Assembly (NCBI GenBank): GCA_004173415.1
Contig: SEHC01000098.1
Coordinates: 1 to 8,113, forward strand
Source of the DNA: Lysobacteraceae bacterium
GTDB taxonomy: Bacteria; Pseudomonadota; Gammaproteobacteria; Xanthomonadales; Xanthomonadaceae
Length of the DNA: 8,113 nt
Direction of reading: 5' to 3'
The position numbers and the translations under genes were made by a program. Positions 1 to 6,200 of this stretch are shown piece after piece. How positions within the stretch are numbered: the first letter of the stretch is position 1; each line of letters starts with the position of its first letter. The notes below the pieces were generated by a model. It worked only from the letters and a program-made list of their open reading frames with translations. It was not told the DNA's origin and searched no databases.

Positions 1-873
1 CGGCGCGGTGACCACCCGGCCGCCGGCCGCGTTTTCCTCGTTCACCGCCAGCGCGTACAGGTTCACCCAGTCCAGCGTGGTCAGCGGATCGCGCATCGCC
101 GCTTCCGGCTTGCTCGACAGTTCGGCGAACAGGGCGGGGGCGCGGCGGGTGACGTGGAGGCCGCCGGGAAGGGTGCCTTCCTGGCGGATGCCACGGGCGA
201 CGCAACTCTGCATCGCGTCCCAGATCTCGCGCAGCCCGGCGCGGACTTCCTCCTCGCCGCGCCAGACCTTCTCGTTCTCGAACATCATCCGCGAGATGCT
301 CAGCCCGCTGCTCGCCGACTTGGCCAGCAACTCGTCGCCACTCCTGAACGAATACGGCAGCTCGGTGCTGTCGGCGACGATCCGGTCGGAAGCCGCGTCG
401 TCGTGGTTGACCACGAAGCCGCCGCCGACCGAATAGTAGTCGCGCGTGGCGATGACCTCGTCGTTCGCATCGAAGGCGGTGAAGCGCATGCCGTTGGTGT
501 GGTAGGGCAGCTTCTGGCGCTTGTTCATCACCAGGTCGCGCTTCTCGTCGAAGGCGACTTCGCGGAGCCCCGCCAGCAGCAGTTTCCTGTCGCCGCGGAT
601 GCGCGCCAGCGCCGCCGGGATCACGTCCGGATCGATCAGGTTGGGCAGGTATCCCTCCAGGCCCATCAGCACCGCCTTGTCGGTGCCGTGGCCGCGCCCG
701 GTCAGGGCCAGCGAGCCGAACACCTCGGCGCGGATGCGGGCGACCTCGTCGAGGCGGCCGGGTTCCTGCAGCCAGCGCGCCACGAAGCGCGCCGCTGCCC
801 GCATCGGGCCCACCGTGTGCGAGGAACTCGGGCCGATGCCGATCTTGAAAAGGTCGAAAGTGCTGACTGCCAT
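1..873 (-). CDS. sdaA: L-serine dehydratase (L-serine ammonia-lyase), N-terminal part
   Basis: Deaminates L-serine to pyruvate and ammonia in the cytoplasm. It belongs to the iron-sulfur type, not the PLP type. The minus-strand frame is open from the ATG at 873-871 to the left edge and gives 291 residues of a protein usually near 455. The start MAVSTFDLFKIGIGPSSSHT is the family's signature N-terminus, and the SSSHTVGPMRAA stretch that follows is a conserved part of the domain. Further in are GRGHGTDKAVLMGLEGY, KLPYHTNGMRF and YYSVGGGFV. The fragment ends in AVNEENAAGGRVVTAP, where the catalytic domain begins. The cysteines that hold the 4Fe-4S cluster lie in the missing C-terminal third, so activity cannot be judged here. 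There is no clear Shine-Dalgarno; a TAGAAT lies 7 bases before the ATG. It diverges from the glutaredoxin-like gene. The truncation is only the window edge. Confidence 0.96.
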   Translation of the reverse strand, partial: MAVSTFDLFKIGIGPSSSHTVGPMRAAARFVARWLQEPGRLDEVARIRAEVFGSLALTGRGHGTDKAVLMGLEGYLPNLIDPDVIPAALARIRGDRKLLLAGLREVAFDEKRDLVMNKRQKLPYHTNGMRFTAFDANDEVIATRDYYSVGGGFVVNHDDAASDRIVADSTELPYSFRSGDELLAKSASSGLSISRMMFENEKVWRGEEEVRAGLREIWDAMQSCVARGIRQEGTLPGGLHVTRRAPALFAELSSKPEAAMRDPLTTLDWVNLYALAVNEENAAGGRVVTAP

Positions 874-880
874 GGGCGCT

Positions 881-886
881 ATTCTA
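881..886 (-). promoter_or_regulatory. Possible -10 element (TAGAAT) of sdaA
   Basis: Read on the minus strand, TAGAAT ends 7 bases before the sdaA ATG. It differs from the TATAAT consensus at one base. A transcript started from it would begin at or within a base or two of the ATG, which fits a leaderless mRNA and the lack of a Shine-Dalgarno. No convincing -35 hexamer is visible at 16-18 bases upstream. The site is inferred from sequence only. Confidence 0.4.
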
Positions 887-896
887 TGCGCTGGCG

Positions 897-1166
897 ATGC
901 GGCCGACCTCCCGCGCCGCAACACCCCTCACCGGAACCGCTCCATTGGCGCTGATCCTTTACCAACGCGACGACTGCCACCTCTGCGACCTCGCCCTGGA
1001 AGTGCTCGCCGCAGCGCGCGTACCGGAGTTCGACAGCGTGTTCATCGATGACGATGAAGCACTGGAAGAACGCTACGGGATGCGCGTGCCGGTTTTTCGC
1101 AACGGCGATACGGGGGCGGAGCTGGATTGGCCGTTCGATTTCGAGCGCTTACGAGCTTTTCTGTAG
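897..1166 (+). CDS. Glutaredoxin-like (thioredoxin-fold) small protein
   Basis: A protein of 89 residues from the ATG at 897, or 73 if translation begins at the in-frame TTG at 945. The body begins LALILYQRDDCHLCDLALEV: a first beta strand followed by a C-x-x-C redox motif (C27 and C30 in the long form) at the start of the first helix. Later comes RVPVFRNG, with the cis-proline typical of thioredoxin folds, and a closing helix FERLRAFL. This matches the short glutaredoxin family (DUF836 type) common in gammaproteobacteria. The likely role is cytoplasmic thiol-disulfide exchange; the partner is unknown. Residues 1-16 of the long form are low-complexity (TSRAATPLTGTAP) and lie before the fold, so the TTG start is credible, with GGAA at 933-936 as a possible binding site. 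The stop codon TAG at 1164-1166 lies inside the first copy of the palindromic repeat. Confidence 0.82.
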   Translation: MRPTSRAATPLTGTAPLALILYQRDDCHLCDLALEVLAAARVPEFDSVFIDDDEALEERYGMRVPVFRNGDTGAELDWPFDFERLRAFL

Positions 1167-1307
1167 GAGCGAACCCTGCCCGCGATGCCTTGCTTTGTAG
1201 ATCCGAGCTTGCCCGGATGCTCTTGGCGCAGGAGCAGAAGCATCCGAGCAAGCTCGGACTTACAAGGACGAGGGGCCGGGCACCGCGGGCAGGGCCCCCT
1301 CCTACAG
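1161..1307. repeat. Nested REP-like palindrome, outer pair of arms
   Basis: The outer arms are 1161-1187 and 1281-1307. Read as inverted copies they agree at 23 of 27 positions; both begin CTGTAGGAG and share CCCTGCCCGCG. They enclose a second inverted pair at 1195-1265. The structure fills the gap between two convergent genes: it begins three bases before the glutaredoxin stop codon and ends next to the YceI stop codon (1308-1310). TGTAGGAGC-type repeats are common intergenic elements in xanthomonads and pseudomonads. The likely effects are mRNA 3'-end protection or transcription termination for both genes. No T-run follows either arm, so classic intrinsic termination is not proven. Confidence 0.8.
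1195..1265. repeat. Inner palindrome of a second repeat type (CCGAGCTTGC)
   Basis: The arms at 1195-1221 and 1239-1265 match as inverted copies at 24 of 27 positions and are separated by 17 bases (1222-1238). Each arm also carries its own small palindrome, CCGAGCTTGCCCGG at 1203-1216 and CCGAGCAAGCTCGG at 1244-1257, as REP elements do. The RNA could fold either as one long hairpin or as two small ones. The sequence is unrelated to the outer arms, so this looks like one repeat family inside another. Confidence 0.8.
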
Positions 1308-1877
1308 CTACTTCGCCGGCTTGAACACGACCCGCGTGCTCACCGCTACCTCGTTGGGAATGGCCTTGGTGTCGGCCCAGTCCCCCGCGCCCACGCCGAA
1401 GTCCAGTCGCTTGACCGTGGCCTTGCCGGCCAGCACCGGTTGCGCGCCTGGCGTCCAGGTGAAGGTGAGGGTGACCGGCTTGCTGACGCCGTGCAGGCTC
1501 AGGGTGCCGTCGGCGGCGTACTGGTCGCCGCCCAGCGAACGGAACCGGGTCGCGGTGTAGCGCGCCTGGGCGAACCTGGCCACGTCGAAGAAATCGCTGC
1601 CCGACAGGGTGCCATCGCGGTCGGCGTTGCCGGTGCTGGCGCCGGCCAGCGGGATGACCACGTCCAGCTTCGAGGCCGCCAGCTTGGCCGGGTCGAAACT
1701 CAGGGTGGTGGCGAAGCTGGCGAACTTGCCGGTGAAGACCTCGCCGTCGTACTTGCTGGCGAACACCAGGGTCGAACCCGGCGCCTGCACGTAGTCGGCG
1801 GCGATGGCCGGGGCCGACGCCATCATCGCCACCAGTGCGGCGGCGGTGAGCGCGGGGGAAAAGAAGTCACGGGACAT
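1308..1877 (-). CDS. YceI-family periplasmic protein (second copy, end of the unit)
   Basis: A 189-residue protein of the YceI family, which forms a lipocalin-like beta barrel that binds isoprenoid or quinone-type molecules in characterised relatives. The N-terminus MSRDFFSPALTAAALVAMMA is a Sec signal peptide, with likely cleavage after APAIA (around residue 26). Family features follow: a first strand with STLVFASKYDGEVFTGKF, a long central stretch TLSGSDFFDVARFAQARYTA (the usual F-D-V/A-x-x-F/Y-P region, here lacking the Pro), the hairpin DGTLSLHGVSKPVTLTFTWT, and the late LDFGVGAGDWADTKAIPNEV. The length is normal for the family. The ATG (1877-1875) lies within the end of the cytochrome b561 gene, an 11-base overlap, and AGGA at 1890-1887 is a good binding site 9 bases upstream. 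It is most likely co-translated with the b561 gene. The ligand is unknown. Confidence 0.93.
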   Translation of the reverse strand: MSRDFFSPALTAAALVAMMASAPAIAADYVQAPGSTLVFASKYDGEVFTGKFASFATTLSFDPAKLAASKLDVVIPLAGASTGNADRDGTLSGSDFFDVARFAQARYTATRFRSLGGDQYAADGTLSLHGVSKPVTLTFTWTPGAQPVLAGKATVKRLDFGVGAGDWADTKAIPNEVAVSTRVVFKPAK

Positions 1878-2481
1878 CGGCGGGATTCCTGTGGGGAGCG
1901 GGCGGGGAAGGGGCGTTATCGCCGATGCGGGGTGAACCCCCCGGCAACATGCGCAGCAGGGTGGCGTCGCGCTGGAAATAGTGGTGGTAGAGCGCGGCCC
2001 CGGCGTGAACGCAGACCAGCGCCGCCAGCACCCAGAAGCCCCATTCGTGCACTTCGTGGGCCAGGCCGCGCAGGCCTTCGTCGGGCGGCACCAGCTTGGG
2101 CATGTCGAACAGGCCGAACCAGCGGAACGGACGCAGGCCGCTGGCCGAGTCGTAGAGCCAGCCGGAGACCGGCATCAGCAGGATCAGCGCGTACAGCAGC
2201 CAGTGGGTGACGCTGGCGATGCGCTCCTGCCAGCCCGGCGTGCCGGGCACCGGGTCGGGCCGGCCGGCGTACAGGCGCCAGGCCAGGCGGGCGAGGACCA
2301 GCACCAGCACGGTGATGCCGATCGACTTGTGCGCGGTGAATACCCAGAAATACTTCGGCGTCTTCGGCAGTTCGCCCATGGTCAGGCCGACGGTGGCCAG
2401 GCCCAGGATCAGCAGCATGATGATCCAGTGGAAGGCTTGGCTGACCGGGCCCCAGCGATCGGCGGTGTTCTTGAGGGTCAT
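1867..2481 (-). CDS. Cytochrome b561 (membrane di-heme b)
   Basis: A 204-residue inner-membrane protein of the bacterial cytochrome b561 (CybB/YodB/YceJ) family, which carries two b hemes and passes electrons between quinol and other carriers. Four hydrophobic helices lie at about residues 17-35, 48-70, 89-109 and 146-166. Candidate heme ligands are H18 (QAFHW, helix 1), H51 (FTAHKSIG, helix 2), H145 (HEVHEWG, start of helix 4) and H159 (CVHAGAALYHH, helix 4). The conserved RLAWRL follows helix 2 and the PVSGWL turn ends helix 3. The start at 2481 is chosen because MTLKNTADRWGPVSQAFHW is the normal N-terminus, and it overlaps the upstream TGA as ATGA. An extension upstream in this frame is out-of-frame reading of the first yceI gene. 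A YceI partner on each side is notable, since these families often sit together. The C-terminal tail after the last helix is rich in proline and probably disordered. Confidence 0.95.
   Translation of the reverse strand: MTLKNTADRWGPVSQAFHWIIMLLILGLATVGLTMGELPKTPKYFWVFTAHKSIGITVLVLVLARLAWRLYAGRPDPVPGTPGWQERIASVTHWLLYALILLMPVSGWLYDSASGLRPFRWFGLFDMPKLVPPDEGLRGLAHEVHEWGFWVLAALVCVHAGAALYHHYFQRDATLLRMLPGGSPRIGDNAPSPPAPHRNPADVP
1887..1890 (-). promoter_or_regulatory. Ribosome binding site of the second yceI-like gene
   Basis: AGGA on the minus strand lies 9 bases before the ATG at 1877 and within the coding sequence of cytochrome b561. It supports the overlapping start over any internal start and points to translation by ribosomes finishing the upstream gene. 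Confidence 0.65.
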
Positions 2482-3143
2482 GGCGTGGTCGGCTCCGTGG
2501 TCGGGTCGGGCAGGTCGGGTGGGCTGTCTTCGGTATCGTCCGCGGCACCGGCGCGGGTGCGGGTGGCTTCGACTTCCAGGCGCAGCTCGATGCGGTCGCC
2601 GATCACCGACTTCCATGCATCGATGCCGAAATCCGCGCGACTGAGCACGGTGCTTGCCGAGAATCCGGCGGTGCGCCGGAAAGGCGGCAACGGATGGCGC
2701 TTTAGCGCATTCAGGGTGACGTCCAGCTTCACTTCCCTGGAGACCCCGCGCAGGCTGAGGTCGCCATGGACCGTGGCGTGGGTGGCATCGATGGCTTCGA
2801 CCCGGGTGGAACGGAATTCGGCCGTGGCGAAGTGTTCGCCATCCAGCAGGTTGCCGGCCTGTACCGCGGCATTCCACTTCGGGTCGCCGAAATCCAGCTT
2901 GTCCAGCGGTACGCTGACCTGCACGGTCGCGGTGCTCCAGTCCGCCGGATCGAATTCGATCCGCCCGCTGCTGCCCGATACCGTGCCGATGGCCTTGGAA
3001 AAACCTGCGTGCTCCACCGCCACCATCACCCGGGTGTGGACCGGATCGAGCTGGTATACCGCGCTGGCAGCAGTCGCCGGCGCGATGTGCGAGGCCAACA
3101 GCAGCAGGGCGCAGGCAAGGGCGGTGGGCGGGTGCAGGGGCAT
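2478..3143 (-). CDS. YceI-family periplasmic protein (first copy, start of the unit)
   Basis: A 221-residue YceI-like protein. The start at 3143 gives MPLHPPTALACALLLLASHI, a Sec signal peptide likely cleaved near ATA-ASA (residues 25-28). An ATG at 3203 is in frame but would put 20 charged residues before the signal, so I reject it. Family features: YQLDPVHTRVMVAVEHAGFSKAIGT near the N-terminus, RIEFDPADW, a central LLDGEHFATAEFRSTRVE, GDLSLRGVSREVKLDVTLNA, and TVLSRADFGIDAWKSVIGDRIELRLEVE at the end of the barrel. After about residue 197 comes a tail of about 24 residues rich in Pro, Asp, Glu and Thr that the second copy lacks. The stop overlaps the cytochrome b561 ATG (ATGA, 2478-2481). 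It is first in the unit; upstream is the divergent kinase. It is clearly a different paralogue from the copy at 1308-1877. Confidence 0.94.
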   Translation of the reverse strand: MPLHPPTALACALLLLASHIAPATAASAVYQLDPVHTRVMVAVEHAGFSKAIGTVSGSSGRIEFDPADWSTATVQVSVPLDKLDFGDPKWNAAVQAGNLLDGEHFATAEFRSTRVEAIDATHATVHGDLSLRGVSREVKLDVTLNALKRHPLPPFRRTAGFSASTVLSRADFGIDAWKSVIGDRIELRLEVEATRTRAGAADDTEDSPPDLPDPTTEPTTP

Positions 3144-3151
3144 GAGCCGGG

Positions 3152-3157
3152 ATTCTA
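3152..3157 (-). promoter_or_regulatory. Possible -10 element (TAGAAT) of the YceI-b561-YceI unit
   Basis: TAGAAT on the minus strand stands 8 bases before the ATG at 3143, nearly the same geometry as at sdaA. No Shine-Dalgarno is visible between it and the ATG, so a leaderless or nearly leaderless transcript is suggested. No good -35 is seen. Inferred from sequence only. Confidence 0.4.
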
Positions 3158-3215
3158 GGGCGGTGTGGCCGAAGATACGCCGCTTGCGCCCGCAACGGTC
3201 CATTGCGACGATGCC

Positions 3216-3253
3216 GGGACAGGGAAGGCGGGCAATGGGGTCAGGGAATGGGG
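3216..3253 (+). promoter_or_regulatory. G-rich tract with quadruplex pattern over the kinase ribosome binding site
   Basis: Six runs of three or four G lie at 3216-3218, 3222-3224, 3230-3232, 3237-3240, 3244-3246 and 3250-3253, with gaps of 3, 5, 4, 3 and 3 bases. This meets the usual pattern for an intramolecular G-quadruplex in the coding-strand RNA. The fifth run lies within AGGGA (3243-3247), the best Shine-Dalgarno for the ATG at 3254, so folding would hide it. AATGGGG occurs twice (3234-3240 and 3247-3253). G-rich short repeats able to form quadruplexes are known to be frequent in Xanthomonas genomes. Regulation is an inference. Confidence 0.5.
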
Positions 3254-6200
3254 ATGCGTAGCGGGTGGCTGTTGCTGTGCCTGGCGTGCTGCCTCCCGGC
3301 GTGGGCGGCGGTACCCGAGATCCCGCGCTTCCGCGTGCTGGGCGCGGCCGATGGACTGCCTTCGACCAACATACCGGCGCTGCTGCGCGATCGCGACGGC
3401 TACCTGTGGATCGCCACTTCCGATGGCCTGGCCCGCTTCGACGGGGTGGGGTTCCAGGTCTGGCGCCACCAGCCCGACGATCCGGCCTCGCTGCCCGGCA
3501 ATATCGTCCAGGCCCTGCACATCGACGCGCGCGACCGGATCTGGGTGGCCACCGAGAATGGTGGCGTGAGCATGATGGACGCCGGGCGCAAGGGCTTCCG
3601 CCACTATCGCAAGGCCTCCCATCCCGGCATGGGCAGCGACGACGTGTTCGCCATCGCCAGCCAGGGCGACACCGTGTGGTTCGGCAGCTTCGGAGGCGGC
3701 CTTTGCCGGATGGATGGCCGCGGCGGCATCACCCGCTTCGGTTCCGGCCGGGCGGGGTCGGCGGGGCTGCCCTCCGATGACGTGCTGTCGCTGGTGTTCG
3801 ACGCCGCCGGCCACCTGTGGATCGGCACCATGGCCGGACTGGCGCGCTTCGACGGACGCACGATGCGGCCGGTGGCGCTGCCGGGCGAGGCGGCGCCGCG
3901 CATCTATTCGATCACCCCTGATGGCGATCGCCTGTGGGTGGGTACCTCGGCCGGCGTGTTCGAGCGCAGGGCCGATGGACGCTGGACCGCGCCACCGTGG
4001 TCGCCGATGTTCGCGCGGCCTAACGCGGTGGTCGCCCTGGCCGGCAGCGGCGACGGCAAGTACTGGCTGGGCGGGCAGGGCGGCCTGTGGCGGACCGAGG
4101 GCGATCGCGCCCCGGCCCCCGTGTCCTTCGACATGCAGGGCTACGGGGCGACCCGCGCACTGCAGGCGCTGCTGCGCCAGCCCGACGGTGGCCTATGGGT
4201 CCCGGTGCCTTCGCGCGGCCTGGGTTACCTGCGCTCGGACTGGCGCAGGATCGCGACCCTGTCGCCGGCCGAGGGGCTCAGCCCCGGCCTGCATATCGGC
4301 ATCGCCCCGGCGCGGGCCGGTGGCGTGTGGCTGACCAGCATCAAGGGCGAGGTCCAGCGCGTGGACACGGTCAGCGGCGAAGTGCTGCCCTTGCCCTTCC
4401 ATGTCGGGGCGCTGAAGAACGAGCGCCTGATGTCGGTGCTGGAGGACCGGCGCGGCCGCCTGTGGATGGGTTCGGGCAATGCGCTGCTGCGCATCGACCT
4501 GCGTTCCCGCGCGCTGCGCAGCTGGTCGGCCGATTCGGCGCGTGACGCCCTGCCGGATGACGGTATGGTCGACTGGCTGGTGGAAACGCCCGCAGGCGAC
4601 GTGTGGCTGTCCAGCCTCGGCGCCGGCCTGCAGCGCCGCGATGGCGAAACCGGCGAGGTGCTCGACCAGGTCGATGCCGGTTCCGGCCACGGCCTCTCGG
4701 CCATGGATACCGAGGCGCTGCGCATCGGCTCCGATGGCGCGTTGTGGCTGGCTGGCGCCCAGGGACTGCTGCGCTGGAACGGGTCGGTACGCCGATTCGA
4801 AACGATCCCCGGGACCGGTGGAGAACGGGTGTTTTCCTTCGTGTTCGGTGCGCCCGACCAGCTTTGGGTGCACCGACTGTCCGGCCTGGAATCGTGGCGC
4901 CGCGAGGGCGCGCAATGGCGTCGCGAGAAGCGCATGGCCATGGCCCAGGGCGTGCCGGCGGTGGAATCGACCGGCATGCAGGTCGATGCCGCCGGCCGCG
5001 TCTGGCTGGCCACCCGGCGCGGCCTGCTGCGCATCGAACCGCAGTCGGGCAGGGTCCGCGCGTTCGGCGTGCGCGACGGCTTGTTGAGCCAGGAGTTCAG
5101 CGACCGGGCCTTGCTGATCACCGACGACGGCGTGCTGGCCGGCACCACCGCCGATGGTTCGCTGATGCTGCTGGACACCGCGCTGGCAGATCCCGCGCCG
5201 GTCACCCCCAACCTGGTGCTGGATGCGATCCAGGTCAGCCGCGACGACCAGGTGGTGGCGTTGCCGTTGCGCGGCAAATTCACCCTGCGCCCTGGCGACC
5301 ATGAGTTGCAGGTCAGCGCACGCCTGCTGTCCTTCGAGGACCCGCTGGCCAACCGCTACCGGTCGCGCCTGCAGGGCTTCGACAAGGACTGGGTCAGCCA
5401 GGGCGCCAGTGGTGAACGGGTTTTCTCTTCGCTGCCGGCGGGCAGTTACGTGCTGCATGTGCAGGCCTTCGATGCGGCCGGCAATGCGTCGGCCGAACGC
5501 AGGCTGGAATTCCGCGTGCTGCCGCCGTGGTGGCGCAGCGGATGGGGCATCGCCGTGTTCGTGCTGCTGGGCCTGCTGCTGCTGGCGCTGGCCGCGCGGA
5601 TGTATCGCGGGCGCCTGCGCCGGCGCAGCGAATGGCAATTGCGCGAGCACAAGCGCGAACTGGCCGAGCAGGCTTCGCTGGCCAAGACCCGGTTCCTGGC
5701 CACCCTGGGCCACGAGGTGCGGACGCCGATGACCGGCGTGCTGGGCATGAGCGAACTGTTGCTGGGAACCGCGCTGGACGAAAGGCAGAAGGGCTATACC
5801 CACGCCATCCAGAACGCCGGCGCGCACCTGTTGCGGCTGGTCAACGACGCCCTGGACATCGCCCGCATCGAAGCCGGCAAGCTGGAACTGCAGCAGCAGG
5901 ATTTCGACCTGCGCGCGCTGATCGCCGAGGTGCTGGGACTGACCGCGCCAATGGCCGGGCAGCGCGGCCTGTCGTTCGCCGACGAGGTGGCGCCGGCAAC
6001 GCCGCTGGCATTGCACGGCGATCCCTTGCGGGTGCGCCAGATCCTGCTCAACCTGCTGGGCAATGCGATCAAGTTCACCGACAAGGGCGGGGTCTGCCTG
6101 CGGGTATCGCCGGGTCAGCCGCTCGGGATCCGGTTCGAAGTGGTCGACACCGGGCCGGGTCTCAACGAAGAACAGCAGGCGCGGCTGTTCCAGCGTTTCG

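Noticed and set aside
8..1051. Overlapping plus-strand open frames across the sdaA region
   Set aside because: They are low-complexity and lie opposite a clear L-serine dehydratase on the minus strand that matches its family along the whole fragment.
1195..1265. Reading the inner palindrome as an intrinsic terminator or CRISPR repeat
   Set aside because: There is no T-run after either arm, and there is only one inverted pair with no spaced direct repeats, so it is listed as a REP-like repeat only.
1867..3195. A 442-residue minus-strand reading that would be a fusion protein ending in cytochrome b561
   Set aside because: The part before the ATG at 2481 is the first yceI gene read out of frame (Arg/Pro-rich). 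The normal b561 N-terminus begins at 2481, at an ATGA overlap.
3203..3253. Kinase start at the ATG at 3203
   Set aside because: It adds 17 charged, non-conserved residues before an otherwise standard signal peptide, and a better-spaced AGGGA lies before 3254. The ATG at 3248 cannot be excluded.
1185..3261. Long plus-strand open frames (341 and 426 codons) opposite the YceI-b561-YceI unit
   Set aside because: No recognisable domain, composition dominated by Arg, Gly and Ala, and all three minus-strand genes are well-supported families with overlapping starts and stops.
3254..3320. Possible lipoprotein signal in the kinase N-terminus (cysteines in LLLCLACCLPAWA)
   Set aside because: Neither cysteine is preceded by a proper L-A/S-G/A lipobox, and PAWA followed by A is an ordinary signal peptidase I site.
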